Shown: one piece after another, positions 37,568-46,712 of the stretch
Layout: each line of letters begins with the position of its first letter
How positions within the stretch are numbered: the stretch's first letter is position 1
Assembly: GCA_944388075.1 (NCBI GenBank)
Contig: CALXHI010000022.1
Coordinates: 1-64,000 of the forward strand
Length of the DNA stretch: 64,000 nucleotides
Source of the DNA: an uncultured Clostridia bacterium
Lineage (GTDB): Bacteria; Bacillota; Clostridia; Oscillospirales; Ruminococcaceae
Reading direction: 5' to 3'
Notes under the pieces: generated by a model
What the model saw: the letters and a program-made list of their open reading frames with translations, nothing else
Databases searched by the model: none
Told to the model about the DNA's origin: nothing
Program-made: the position numbers and the translations under genes

Positions 37568-37878
37568 TCGTGGCGAATGGCTTTGATCAGCTTGCCAACG
37601 CACATATCAAAGAGAAATCCAATCACCCATGCGGCGACCAGCGGAATCAGACCGAAGTAGACGATATCCATGGTGTCATCGTGAAACAGATAGGTAATGA
37701 TGATCATGACAAATGCTGCAAAGGTCAAGATGGTGTGAACCGCAAGCGATGCTTTGCCGTTGACGCAGCGACCGCCGCAGTTCGGACAATTTTTACCCAT
37801 GGCAGTCATGCCGCCGCAGAGGGCTTTTTTGAGCGGAGAGAAGGTACGCTCTCCGCAGTGAGGACAGGTAAATTTCAT
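37564..37878 (-). CDS. Zinc-ribbon membrane protein
   Basis: A 104-residue protein with an N-terminal zinc ribbon (CPHCGE at 5-10 and CPNCGG near 31-36) and two membrane helices (about 47-64 and 72-91). The cytoplasmic ribbon may bind zinc or a protein partner. I do not recognise a named family. It lies between lepA (18 nt upstream) and hemW (overlapping), so it belongs to the lepA operon. AAAGGAGT precedes the ATG. Confidence 0.8.
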   Translation of the reverse strand: MKFTCPHCGERTFSPLKKALCGGMTAMGKNCPNCGGRCVNGKASLAVHTILTFAAFVMIIITYLFHDDTMDIVYFGLIPLVAAWVIGFLFDMCVGKLIKAIRHE

Positions 37879-37896
37879 TGGGGACTCCTTTGCATA

Positions 37897-39699
37897 TTAC
37901 TCATCAAACTTCAGCACTGCCATGAAGGCCTCGGACGGTACCTCGACCGTTCCGAGCTGACGCATCCGCTTCTTACCTTCTTTCTGCTTCTCGAGCAGCT
38001 TTTTCTTGCGGGTAATGTCACCGCCATAGCACTTTGCAAGCACATCTTTGCGCATGGCCTTGACGGTTTCTCTTGCAATGACCTTACCGCCGATGGCAGC
38101 CTGAATCGGGACTTCAAACAGCTGACGAGGAATATTCTCCTTGAGCTTTTCAGCAATTTTTCTGGCACGGGGATAGGCCTTGTCCGCATGGACAATGAAC
38201 GAGAGTGCGTCAACAATATCGCCGTTGAGCATGAAGTCCAGCTTGACGAGTTTGGAGGAGGCATAGCCATTCAGCTCGTAGTCGAGGGAGGCATAGCCTC
38301 GGGTACGGGATTTGAGCGCATCGAAGAAATCGTAGATGATCTCATTGAGCGGCAGTTCATAGTGCAGGTTGACACGGGTTTCGTCGAGATACTGCATATC
38401 CTTGAACACGCCGCGTCGCTCCTGACACAAATCCATGATACCGCCGACATAGTCCTTCGGGGCGAGAATATCTGCCTTGACCATCGGCTCTTCGGCATCG
38501 GCAATGTTCGCCGGATTGGGGTAGTTGGAGGGGTTGTCAATCATCAGGATCTCGCCGCTTGTCAGCGTGACACGATAGATAACGGAGGGTGCGGTCGTAA
38601 CCAGATCGAGGTCATATTCCCGCTCCAGACGCTCCTGAATGATCTCCATATGGAGTAGACCGAGGAAGCCGCAGCGGAATCCAAAACCCAATGCGATGGA
38701 GGTTTCCGGCTCAAAGGTCAGTGCAGCATCGTTCAGCTGGAGCTTTTCGAGGGCATCTCGCAGGTCGTTGTAATGCGCACCGTCTGCCGGATAGATACCG
38801 GAGAACACCATCGGGCTGACCTTGCGGTATCCGGGAAGCGGTTCGGCAGCCGGATTGGCAACGAGTGTGACGGTATCGCCGACACGGGTATCACCAATGC
38901 TCTTGATCGAGGCGGTCAAATAGCCGACTTCACCGGCTTGCAGGACGCCTTTGTTGATATGCTCTACGGCACTCATGACACCGGCTTCGACAACGGTAAA
39001 GGTTGCACCGGTCGCCATCAGGCGAATCTGATCGCCGGTACGCACTGTGCCTTCCTTGACACGCACATAGATAATAACGCCCTTGTAGGGATCGTAGAAG
39101 CTGTCGAAAATCAGGGCTTGCAGCGGTGCATGCTCATCGCCGGTCGGGGCAGGGATATCAGTGACAATGCGCTCGAGGACTTCCTCAATATTCGTGCCAA
39201 GCTTTGCCGAAACACGGGGTGCGTCCAGACAGGGAATGCCGATAACCGACTCGACCTCTTGTGCGACCCGTTCGGGTTCGGCGGAGGCCAGGTCAATCTT
39301 GTTGATGACCGGCACGAGTTCCAAATCGGCTTCAACGGCGAGATAGGTGTTGGCGAGTGTCTGCGCCTCGATGCCCTGTGACGCATCAATGATCAGCACA
39401 GCACCTTCACAAGCTGCGAGCGACCGGCTGACCTCATAGTTGAAGTCGACATGGCCGGGCGTATCAATGAGGTTGAATAGATAGGTCTTGCCGTCCTTTG
39501 CAGTATAATTCAGCGAAACAGCACGGGCTTTGATGGTGATGCCGCGTTCCCGTTCGATATCCATGTTATCGAGCAGCTGTGCTTCCATGTCACGGGCAGC
39601 TACGGCACAGGTTTTTTCGAGAATACGGTCTGCGAGCGTAGATTTGCCGTGATCGATATGTGCAATAATTGAAAAATTACGAATCAGCGGGTTTGCCAA
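37897..39699 (-). CDS. lepA: Elongation factor 4 (LepA)
   Basis: Ribosome-associated GTPase that back-translocates or helps assemble ribosomes. The 600-residue protein has the GTPase motifs [13 protein letters not shown] (P-loop), the RGITIKA switch, DTPGHVDF and NKIDL, followed by domains II to IV. The C-terminal LepA-specific domain (about 490-600) contains [12 protein letters not shown] and ends with [24 protein letters not shown] precedes the start. hemW commonly sits next to lepA in Firmicutes, as here. Confidence 0.98.
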   Translation of the reverse strand: MANPLIRNFSIIAHIDHGKSTLADRILEKTCAVAARDMEAQLLDNMDIERERGITIKARAVSLNYTAKDGKTYLFNLIDTPGHVDFNYEVSRSLAACEGAVLIIDASQGIEAQTLANTYLAVEADLELVPVINKIDLASAEPERVAQEVESVIGIPCLDAPRVSAKLGTNIEEVLERIVTDIPAPTGDEHAPLQALIFDSFYDPYKGVIIYVRVKEGTVRTGDQIRLMATGATFTVVEAGVMSAVEHINKGVLQAGEVGYLTASIKSIGDTRVGDTVTLVANPAAEPLPGYRKVSPMVFSGIYPADGAHYNDLRDALEKLQLNDAALTFEPETSIALGFGFRCGFLGLLHMEIIQERLEREYDLDLVTTAPSVIYRVTLTSGEILMIDNPSNYPNPANIADAEEPMVKADILAPKDYVGGIMDLCQERRGVFKDMQYLDETRVNLHYELPLNEIIYDFFDALKSRTRGYASLDYELNGYASSKLVKLDFMLNGDIVDALSFIVHADKAYPRARKIAEKLKENIPRQLFEVPIQAAIGGKVIARETVKAMRKDVLAKCYGGDITRKKKLLEKQKEGKKRMRQLGTVEVPSEAFMAVLKFDE

Positions 39700-39746
39700 A
39701 GAGGTTCCTCCATTCTATCGGTTGGGTATGAGATAAACATAATGAT

Positions 39747-39775
39747 AGTATAGCATAGTTTTCCGGAAAATGCAA
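39747..39775 (-). promoter_or_regulatory. Promoter of lepA
   Basis: Minus-strand TTGCAT and TATACT with a 17-nt spacer, 48 nt upstream of lepA. Confidence 0.7.
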
Positions 39776-39789
39776 GCGAAACCATCAGA

Positions 39790-39845
39790 ATTTGCATTGC
39801 AAATGGGTAGGATTGCGACCAATCGCAAGATAGACAATAAGTCTA
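39790..39845. promoter_or_regulatory. Three successive short inverted repeats upstream of the GH9 gene
   Basis: In the 340-nt lepA-GH9 gap three separate perfect palindromes lie in a row: ATTTGCATTGCAAAT (39790-39804), TTGCGACCAATCGCAA (39813-39828) and TAGACAATAAGTCTA (39831-39845). They are too short and T-poor to be terminators. They may be operators for regulators of the cellulase genes or of lepA. Nothing else convincing was seen in 39700-40039 beyond a TATAAT at 39954 without a good -35. Confidence 0.35.
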
Positions 39846-40039
39846 CCTATGGTTGTGCATGATAGCCAAAATGAAACCAAAAAGATTTACGCCCCGAACA
39901 TTTTGTTCATATTCACTTCATAAATTGTCCATATTATGGGAGGGAATATGAGCTATAATGTAGATAATGGCATTGTGCCATTCCAAAAATGAGAGGGATT
40001 TTTGGAAGACATTTTTACATCTTATGAGAGGGGAAAATT

Positions 40040-42289
40040 ATGCATTCCAAGTTCATTCACCGTATCGGGGCGATCGCACTGGGTGCTGCCATTGCACTCG
40101 GCAGCATTGCGATGCCAAAGACCCAAGAGGCTTCGACTGCTTCGGCGTCCGATTTGGACAACTATGCCAAGCTCCTGCAATACTCGCTGTACTTCTACGA
40201 TGCCAATATGTGCGGCAGCGATGTCGGCAGCAAGGGTGCAATGACATGGCGCGGCAACTGCCATACCGCAGATGATGTGGTTGGCGGTTTCCACGATGCC
40301 GGCGACCATGCGATATTCGGTTTGCCGCAGGGCTATACCGCATCGACATTGGGCTGGAGCTACTACGAGTTCAAGGATGTGTATCAGTCGCTCGGTCTGA
40401 CCTCACACTTCCGCACGATCTCCGACCACTTCACGGACTTTTTCAAAGGCAGCACCAAGCTCAGCGGCGACAGTGTGTCCAGCTTCCTGTACCAGAAGGG
40501 CAACGGCGATGTCGACCACGCTTATTGGGGTGCACCGGAGAATCAGGGCGGTTCTCGTCAGATGTACTGGACCTCGAACTCTGCCAGTGATATCGCAGCA
40601 GAGTATGCCGCAGCGTTGGCACTCGATTACCTGAATTTCGGCGACGCCGAATCGCTCCAATATGCAAAGGCACTTTACAAGTTCTCCACGCAGTATAACT
40701 CCATCGCCACCGATGGTCCGACCGGTTTCTATACCAATTCCAGCTGTACTGATGAGCAGGCATGGGCTGCCGGTTGGCTCTATCTGGCAACCAAGGAGGA
40801 ATCCTATAAGAATGACTGCGCCGCCAAGCAGACCCAGTATCTTGGCTGGGTACATGGCTGGGAGAATGTTGGTCTGGGTGCAGCATGCGTCTATGCCCAC
40901 ATCACCGGCGACTGGAGCAAGGTCAATGGTTGGATCGGTAGTCAGGCTACCTCGAACAGCTATTACTTCCTTGATAAATGGGGCAGCGCACGTCTGAATG
41001 CGTCCATGCAGTTCACTGCACTGGTGGCAACGAAGAATTCTTCTGCCGATTACAGCGCATGGTGCAAAAACCAGATGAACTATCTGCTCGGTCAGAATCC
41101 TGCCAACACCTGCTTCGTGATTGGCTTTGCAAGCAATTCCGCTAAGAACCCGCATCACAGAGCCGCTTCCGGCTATAACTCCTATGATGAGATGGGTACA
41201 GCAACAACCATTAGCCCGAACGGACACACCTTGGTAGGTGCATTGGTCGGTGGTCCGTCCGATGCGAACGGTACTTATTCCGATGTCATCACCGACTATA
41301 TCTGCAATGAGGTCGCTTGTGACTACAACGCAGGTCTGGTTGGCGCAGCGGCAGGTCTGTACTCGATCTACAAGACCGGTTCGACCGTGACCTCGATTGA
41401 CGGTGTCAGCAATGTTGTGCTCGACAGCACCACACCGATCGTCACCACTGCTCCAAATGAGAGCAGCACTTCGACTACGACCACCACATCTTCTACAACC
41501 ACTCCGAGCGTTGTTGAGCCGACTACGCCCGGTGAGTACGAGCTGACCGTTGGCGATTCCTACAATTATAACGAAATGGATCCCAATAACAGAATAATTG
41601 GTTTCCCATATGCAGATTTCGGTCTGACCGAAGCCTCGACCGAAAAGATCACGAAGATCGAGTTCAACATCTCAACCAATGGTACGATCGGTACTTGGCA
41701 GGGCGCATTCGGTACGTCTACGACCGATGCGGCAAACGATTACTGGTACTTGACCGATCAGCAGGAGGCATATTTCTCCGGCAACACTGCAACCATCACT
41801 TGGAACGTACCGACCGATGTTGCGAACGTCATTCAGTATGGTTACGGCGGTGAAGTGAAGATTGGCTTCTGGTGGATCGACAACGCAAATTTCACGATTG
41901 ATTCCGTGAAGATTTACACGACCGGTAAGACTGTGACCACTTCCAGTACGACGACCACAACCACGACTGATAACACCACGACGACCACAACCACGACTGA
42001 TAACACCACGACTACTACAACCACAACTACCACCACGAGCATCACAACTACTACCACTACCACAACTACCACCACCACACAGCCCGTACAGGTTGTTCTG
42101 TTGGGCGATGTTGACTGTGACGGTGTTGTCAGAGTTGCGGATGCGGTGCTGCTGAGCCGTTACTGTGCGGAAGAAACGGGCATTTCCCTCTCTGCACAGG
42201 GCTTGGCGAATGCTGACACGACCGCTGACGGTGCTGTGAATTCAACGGACATTGCTGCGCTGTTGCGGATGCTGGTAAACAAGGACTAA
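40040..42289 (+). CDS. GH9 cellulase with CBM-like module and dockerin
   Basis: A secreted 749-residue cellulosomal enzyme. The signal peptide (about 1-34) is followed by a GH9 domain (about 37-450) with nucleophile-pair DAGDH at 86-90, the GGSRQMYW loop, NPHHRAASGY and NEVACDYNAGLVGA, the C-terminal region with the acid Glu. A Thr/Ser linker leads to a beta-sandwich module (about 500-625; KITKIEFNISTNG, TITWNVPTDVANVIQYG, GFWWIDN) that looks like a carbohydrate-binding module, perhaps one of the CBM families first found in R. flavefaciens. A long Thr linker with a perfect 30-bp tandem repeat precedes the dockerin (about 683-748; DVDCDGVVRVAD, NADTTADGAVNSTD). It probably cleaves cellulose. 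Confidence 0.93.
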   Translation: MHSKFIHRIGAIALGAAIALGSIAMPKTQEASTASASDLDNYAKLLQYSLYFYDANMCGSDVGSKGAMTWRGNCHTADDVVGGFHDAGDHAIFGLPQGYTASTLGWSYYEFKDVYQSLGLTSHFRTISDHFTDFFKGSTKLSGDSVSSFLYQKGNGDVDHAYWGAPENQGGSRQMYWTSNSASDIAAEYAAALALDYLNFGDAESLQYAKALYKFSTQYNSIATDGPTGFYTNSSCTDEQAWAAGWLYLATKEESYKNDCAAKQTQYLGWVHGWENVGLGAACVYAHITGDWSKVNGWIGSQATSNSYYFLDKWGSARLNASMQFTALVATKNSSADYSAWCKNQMNYLLGQNPANTCFVIGFASNSAKNPHHRAASGYNSYDEMGTATTISPNGHTLVGALVGGPSDANGTYSDVITDYICNEVACDYNAGLVGAAAGLYSIYKTGSTVTSIDGVSNVVLDSTTPIVTTAPNESSTSTTTTTSSTTTPSVVEPTTPGEYELTVGDSYNYNEMDPNNRIIGFPYADFGLTEASTEKITKIEFNISTNGTIGTWQGAFGTSTTDAANDYWYLTDQQEAYFSGNTATITWNVPTDVANVIQYGYGGEVKIGFWWIDNANFTIDSVKIYTTGKTVTTSSTTTTTTTDNTTTTTTTTDNTTTTTTTTTTTSITTTTTTTTTTTTQPVQVVLLGDVDCDGVVRVADAVLLSRYCAEETGISLSAQGLANADTTADGAVNSTDIAALLRMLVNKD
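41948..42007 (+). repeat. 30-bp tandem duplication in the Thr-rich linker of the GH9 enzyme
   Basis: Two identical 30-nt copies (41948-41977 and 41978-42007) encode the linker unit ending in DNT. The flanking Thr tract uses mixed ACN codons, so the identity marks a recent duplication by slippage or recombination. Confidence 0.85.
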
Positions 42290-42300
42290 ATTTGATGTAC

Positions 42301-42333
42301 ACACAGATACGGTTTATGTCGTATCTGTGTTTG
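42301..42333 (+). terminator. Terminator or attenuator between the GH9 genes
   Basis: Perfect 11-bp stem ACACAGATACG / CGTATCTGTGT with tail TTTGC. The short T run suggests partial read-through to the second GH9 gene. Confidence 0.55.
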
Positions 42334-42380
42334 CATATATTGCTCACACATATATCAAATGAAACAGGGGAGGATTTGTT

Positions 42381-44201
42381 ATGAAACAACAAAGAAAACG
42401 AAAGTCGGCACTCGCCGTCGGAACGGTACTGCTGACCACCATGCTGACCGCAGCGGGGACACCTGCATCGGATGTCGGCTTGACGGTAAGGGCGGCGGAC
42501 TATGACTACGCAGCAGCTCTGACCTTGTCACTGTATCTCTATGATGCGAACAAGTGCGGCTGCGGTGTGACGGATGGGGCGTTGACCTGGCGGCATGACT
42601 GCCACACCTATGACGCACATGTGGCCCTGAGCAATTCCAATCTGCCGTCCTCGATCATCAGCAGCTACGGCTCGATTCTCGATCCGGAGGGAGACGGCAT
42701 GGACTTGTCCGGCGGCTATCACGATGCCGGCGACTTCGTGAAGTTCAACCTGCCTGCGGCATATTCCTGCTCGACACTGGCATGGGGTGCATATGAGTTC
42801 GGCGAGGCGTTTGAGCAGACCGGAAATAAGGACCATATGATGGAAATCCTGCAATGGTTCTGCGACTATTTCATTCGTTGCACATTCCGAGATGAGAACG
42901 GCAAGGTCTTTGCCTACTGCTATCAGGTTGGCGACGGCGGCGCAGATCACAGCGTTTGGCGTGGACCGGAGGAAGATACCGAATCGAGTATGCCGAGAAA
43001 GGCATGGTTTGTCACCTCGGAGAATAAGTCCTCCGATCAATGCTATGAAGCGGCAGCTGCACTGGCATCCTGTGCGGTTGTCTGGGAGCAGTGGAACGGC
43101 GACGCGGCCTATGCGGAGACACTGATTGACTATGCCAAGGCACTGTATGCGTTCGGCGATGAATGCGGCGGCAGCATTACCGGCGAGGGCTGCAGCAGCT
43201 TCTATTCGTCCACCTCTTGGCAGGACGATAAGGCGTGGGCATCCTGCTGGATGTATCTGGCGACTGATGAGGCGACTTATCTGAACAATGCGAAGTCCTG
43301 CTCGGAGTATCCCGGTTGGTTCCACAGCTGGGACAAGGTCATGGACGGCTATTTTTGCATGGCCAACAAGCTGGGCTTTACCCCGTCGACTGGTACGGCA
43401 TTGGGTGAACTCAATCAGCTGAAGAATCAGTATATCAAATCCAGCGGCTATATCTGCGGCAGTGATTGGGGTTCTTGCCGTTACAATGCCGCATGGCAGC
43501 TCTGTGCGCTTGCGTATATGAAGGACAGCGGCAGTACCGAGTTTGCCTCGACCGTGCAGACACAGATGGAGTATGTCCTCGGCAATAACAATAATAACAC
43601 AAGCTATCTGATCGGCTATGGGGATACGTATCCGAAGCATCCGCATCATCGTGGTTCTGCGCAGAATCTCAATACCTCGACCGAATCCGGCGACCATCAG
43701 TACACGCTCTGGGGCGCCTTGGTCGGTGGTCCGGACGGCAACGGCGGCTATCAGGATATCACCGATTCGTATCAGTACAGCGAGGTTGCGATTGACTACA
43801 ATGCGGCGATGGTTGGTGCATTGGCAGGTATGTACTTGCAGTACGGTGGTACGGAAACCGATATCATGACGATCACGAACAATGCCTCGGAAATCAATGC
43901 GGCATATGTATTCGGCGGCGATTCCGGAGAAATTATCGAGACAACCACCACTGAGACAACCACTACTACAACCACAACACCCACTACCACTGAAACCCCT
44001 GTGGTAGGCGCAACGCTGTTGGGCGATGCGGATTGTAATGGGGTTGTCATGGTTGCGGATGCCGTACTGATAAGCCGTTACATCTCGGAAGACGCAACTG
44101 TTACGCTGACAGAGCAGGGCAAACAGAATGCCGACATGGACGGAGACTCCCGTATTCAAGTCAATGATACGAATCTGCTCTTGCAGCTGCTAGCACAATA
44201 A
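42381..44201 (+). CDS. GH9 cellulase with dockerin
   Basis: A secreted 606-residue cellulosomal enzyme. The signal peptide (about 1-38) is followed directly by the GH9 catalytic domain (about 41-500), without an N-terminal Ig or CBM module. Nucleophile/base Asp115 and Asp118 lie in GGYHDAGDFVKFNLP; later family blocks are YPKHPHHRGSAQ and SEVAIDYNAAMVGALAG, where the catalytic acid is expected. A short Thr linker leads to a dockerin (about 541-604; DADCNGVVMVAD, NADMDGDSRIQVND). It differs from the neighbouring GH9 in a longer loop after the first Asp block (SNSNLPSSIISSYGSILDPE). Both enzymes probably act together in one cellulosome. GGGGAGGA precedes the ATG. Confidence 0.93.
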   Translation: MKQQRKRKSALAVGTVLLTTMLTAAGTPASDVGLTVRAADYDYAAALTLSLYLYDANKCGCGVTDGALTWRHDCHTYDAHVALSNSNLPSSIISSYGSILDPEGDGMDLSGGYHDAGDFVKFNLPAAYSCSTLAWGAYEFGEAFEQTGNKDHMMEILQWFCDYFIRCTFRDENGKVFAYCYQVGDGGADHSVWRGPEEDTESSMPRKAWFVTSENKSSDQCYEAAAALASCAVVWEQWNGDAAYAETLIDYAKALYAFGDECGGSITGEGCSSFYSSTSWQDDKAWASCWMYLATDEATYLNNAKSCSEYPGWFHSWDKVMDGYFCMANKLGFTPSTGTALGELNQLKNQYIKSSGYICGSDWGSCRYNAAWQLCALAYMKDSGSTEFASTVQTQMEYVLGNNNNNTSYLIGYGDTYPKHPHHRGSAQNLNTSTESGDHQYTLWGALVGGPDGNGGYQDITDSYQYSEVAIDYNAAMVGALAGMYLQYGGTETDIMTITNNASEINAAYVFGGDSGEIIETTTTETTTTTTTTPTTTETPVVGATLLGDADCNGVVMVADAVLISRYISEDATVTLTEQGKQNADMDGDSRIQVNDTNLLLQLLAQ

Positions 44202-44213
44202 AATAATACGAAC

Positions 44214-44244
44214 GCCCTTGCATGGATTGGCTCTGTGCAAGGGC
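44214..44244 (+). terminator. Probable terminator after the second GH9 gene
   Basis: 9-bp stem GCCCTTGCA / TGCAAGGGC with a poor T tail (ATTCTG). Confidence 0.4.
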
Positions 44245-44267
44245 ATTCTGATGAATCAGAGGAGACT

Positions 44268-45140
44268 ATGGAAACGATACGAGCATGGTTGATGGGGCTG
44301 CGTTACCCGAGAAAGCATTGGAAACGATATGCGGCAATCGGCATAGCTTTGCTGCTGTGTACGGCATTGTCATATGATGCAAACAATCGCCTTTCGGTGA
44401 CGTACTACACCTACGGCAATGCGAAGATACCGGACTCATTTGACGGTTACTGTATTGTACATTTGAGCGATCTGCATAACAAAGTGTTCTATGGTGACAA
44501 TGACCCGTTGGTGGATGCTATTGCCGAGCAGAAGCCCGATCTCATCGTGATGACCGGGGATATGATTCACGGCGGTTACGGCACGAGTATTGAAAAGGCA
44601 ATGCAGCTGATCGCACGTCTGCCGGAGATTGCGCCGACCTATTTTGTGACAGGCAATCATGAATACTATGTCGATGCTATACTGCGGGTAGATTTTCTCA
44701 ATGCAATGCGGGATACCGGTGTTACGGTGCTATGTGACGAATGGGTATCGTTGGAAAGCGCACAGGGGGAATGCATGTCTCTGATTGGTGTAGATGATCA
44801 GTGCTTACAAAGCGATGTGCTGAAGCAGCTCGCAACGGAAGCCGGTGATAGCTTCAAACTGTTGTTGGCACATGAGCCGCATTTGTTGGACACCTACTAC
44901 GCGGAAAGCGGTGTCGACCTTGTGTTTTCGGGTCATGCGCACGGCGGACAGATTCGGATTCCATTCACATCACAGGGCTTGTATGCGCCCGATCAGGGCT
45001 TTTTCCCGACCATGACCGAGGGTTTGCATCAGGTGGGGGAGACGACGATGTATATCAGTCGAGGGCTTGGCAATAGCGGATTTCCGCAGCGTGTGTTTAA
45101 CCGTCCGGAGCTTGTTGTGGTAGAACTGGACGCAAACTGA
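44268..45140 (+). CDS. Membrane-anchored metallophosphoesterase
   Basis: A 290-residue calcineurin-like phosphoesterase of the YkuE/YaeI type. One N-terminal membrane helix (about 23-38) is followed by the catalytic domain with dimetal ligands: LSDLHNK, MTGDMIHGG, GNHEYY and the C-terminal GHAHGGQIRIP. YaeI-like enzymes hydrolyse UDP-diacylglucosamine or phosphodiesters; the substrate here is unknown. The ATG at 44268 follows AGAGGAG; an in-frame start at 44235 overlaps the upstream hairpin and is unlikely. Confidence 0.9.
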   Translation: METIRAWLMGLRYPRKHWKRYAAIGIALLLCTALSYDANNRLSVTYYTYGNAKIPDSFDGYCIVHLSDLHNKVFYGDNDPLVDAIAEQKPDLIVMTGDMIHGGYGTSIEKAMQLIARLPEIAPTYFVTGNHEYYVDAILRVDFLNAMRDTGVTVLCDEWVSLESAQGECMSLIGVDDQCLQSDVLKQLATEAGDSFKLLLAHEPHLLDTYYAESGVDLVFSGHAHGGQIRIPFTSQGLYAPDQGFFPTMTEGLHQVGETTMYISRGLGNSGFPQRVFNRPELVVVELDAN

Positions 45141-45144
45141 ATAA

Positions 45145-45182
45145 AACGGCAGGTATGCAAGGAAGTACCTGTCGTTTTTTAT
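45145..45182 (+). terminator. Terminator of the metallophosphoesterase gene
   Basis: 11-bp stem AACGGCAGGTA / TACCTGTCGTT (one G-U pair), followed by T-rich sequence. Confidence 0.75.
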
Positions 45183-45292
45183 ATTTGGGAGATTTTTCTG
45201 CCATTGCATTTGATTAAAGAAAGCTCTTGTTGGACAGACTGGAAACAGAACCAAATACGGTTGATCTATGGCTGTGACAGGAGGTATCGGCA

Positions 45293-46066
45293 ATGGGATA
45301 TCAGAAGGTCGTGATTTCGGGTTTGGACACATCTAAGCTGGAGGTACTCACAGAGGAGGAGAAAATCCGGCTGTTACGGGAAATGCAGGAAACCGGCAGT
45401 GAAGCAGCAAGAGAGCGTTTGATTATGGGCAATCTACGGCTTGTTTTGAGCGTGATTCAGCGATTTGCCGGTCGTGGAGAGGATGTTGAAGATCTGTTTC
45501 AGATTGGCGTAATTGGCTTAATCAAGGCGATCAACAATTTCGATTTGAGTAAAGAGGTTCGATTCTCGACCTACTGTGTGCCGATGATTGCCGGAGAATT
45601 GCGGCGGCATTTGCGGGATTATCATGCGGTGAAGGTCAGCCGTTCGCTGCGGGATTTGGCGTACAAGGCGATGCAGGCAAAAGAGCAGTTGACTGCAGAA
45701 TTCGGCAAAGAACCGACCACACAGCAAATTGCCGATGCCATTGGTGTGGAACGTTCGGAGGTTGTGCTGGCACTGGAAAGCATTACCGATCCGGTATCGC
45801 TCTATGAGCCGATTTACTCGGATTCGGGTGATCCGCTTTATCTCATCGACCAAATCGGAGATCCCAATACGGCAGAGAGCTGGTTGCAGGAAATGGCAAT
45901 GCGGGATGCAATGGCAGCCTTGAGTGAACGGGAAAAAACAATTCTCTACCGGCGTTTCTGGGTAGGCAGAACACAGGTAGAGGTATCGGAAGAAATCGGC
46001 ATCTCGCAGGCACAAGTTTCCCGTTTGGAGAAGGGTGCGATTCGCAAAATCAAGGCGCAGCTGTAA
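45293..46066 (+). CDS. sigG: Sporulation sigma factor SigG
   Basis: A 257-residue sigma-70 family factor of the forespore group. The N-terminal ISGLDTSKLEVLTEEE block (about 8-23) is the short leader typical of SigG, which in Bacillus replaces region 1 and is bound by anti-sigma factors. Region 2 follows (RLIMGNLRLVLSVIQRFAGRGEDVEDLFQ is divided as 2.1-2.4), then regions 3 and 4 (SEREKTILYRRFWVGRTQVE, SQAQVSRLEKGAI). SigG directs late forespore genes. In Bacillus it follows sigE; here it stands alone. The stop overlaps the convergent YigZ-like gene by 17 bp. AGGAGG precedes the ATG. Confidence 0.92.
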   Translation: MGYQKVVISGLDTSKLEVLTEEEKIRLLREMQETGSEAARERLIMGNLRLVLSVIQRFAGRGEDVEDLFQIGVIGLIKAINNFDLSKEVRFSTYCVPMIAGELRRHLRDYHAVKVSRSLRDLAYKAMQAKEQLTAEFGKEPTTQQIADAIGVERSEVVLALESITDPVSLYEPIYSDSGDPLYLIDQIGDPNTAESWLQEMAMRDAMAALSEREKTILYRRFWVGRTQVEVSEEIGISQAQVSRLEKGAIRKIKAQL

Positions 46067-46688
46067 CCGAAGAGAAGTCAACATAATGCGTTTGGAGCAC
46101 CTTCATCGGCGGCGCACCGTTGAACAGCTCGATGAGCTTTGCTTCGAGTGCCGGAAAGAGATCGCTTTGCACATCAAACTCCAGCGTCACCAATTCGCCG
46201 AAATCGCTGCCGGCATCGAGAACCTGATAGGTTGGCAGCAGATAGCTGAGTTTGCCGTACAGCCCGTAATCGGTAGTCAGACGAATGCGCAAGGCTTCGC
46301 AGAAACACTGAATTGGCGCTTTCTGTACGGCGAGGGCAGCCGCTGCCGAATAGGCACGGGTCAAACCGCTTGCGCCGAGCAGGACACCGCCGAAATACCG
46401 TGTCACTACGCAGCCGACATCGGTGAGGTCAGCCTTTTGCAGGACGCTCAAAATCGGGATACCGCCTGTCCCTTGCGGTTCACCGTCATCGGAATAGCGG
46501 CTCGAACCGTCTGCCCGCAGTCGATAGCACCAGACATGATGTCTTGCCTTATGATGTTTGGCACGGATGGCTTCGAGTACGGCATTGAAATCCTCGACGG
46601 ATTGTATCGGGAAAAGCTGTGCAATGAATTCAGAACGCTTTTCGGTGACGGATGATTCGCAGGCGGCTGCGATGGTACGGTATTTCAT
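46050..46688 (-). CDS. YigZ/IMPACT family protein
   Basis: A 212-residue protein. The N-terminal IMPACT domain contains the signature stretches KHHKARHHVWCYRL and DDGEPQGTGGIPILSVL, then VVTRYFGGVLLGASGLTRAY. The C-terminal part is the DUF1949 beta-alpha fold. The function of bacterial YigZ is unclear; ribosome or tRNA-related roles are proposed. It overlaps the sigG end by 17 bp tail-to-tail and lies 24 nt after tmcAL, so it is likely co-transcribed with it. Confidence 0.92.
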   Translation of the reverse strand: MKYRTIAAACESSVTEKRSEFIAQLFPIQSVEDFNAVLEAIRAKHHKARHHVWCYRLRADGSSRYSDDGEPQGTGGIPILSVLQKADLTDVGCVVTRYFGGVLLGASGLTRAYSAAAALAVQKAPIQCFCEALRIRLTTDYGLYGKLSYLLPTYQVLDAGSDFGELVTLEFDVQSDLFPALEAKLIELFNGAPPMKVLQTHYVDFSSVTAAP

Positions 46689-46712
46689 AGAAACGCATAA
46701 CCCTTTCGTGCA

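Noticed and set aside
37303..38658. 451-codon plus-strand open frame
   Set aside because: Runs opposite to hemW, the zinc-ribbon gene and lepA, all of which are clearly recognisable.
41940..42090. Repetitive ACN tracts resembling a repeat array
   Set aside because: They encode the Thr linker of a dockerin enzyme; there are no CRISPR-like spacers anywhere in the window.
42528..44159. 543-codon minus-strand open frame
   Set aside because: Antisense to the second GH9 gene, produced by its codon bias; the plus strand has signal peptide, catalytic residues and dockerin.
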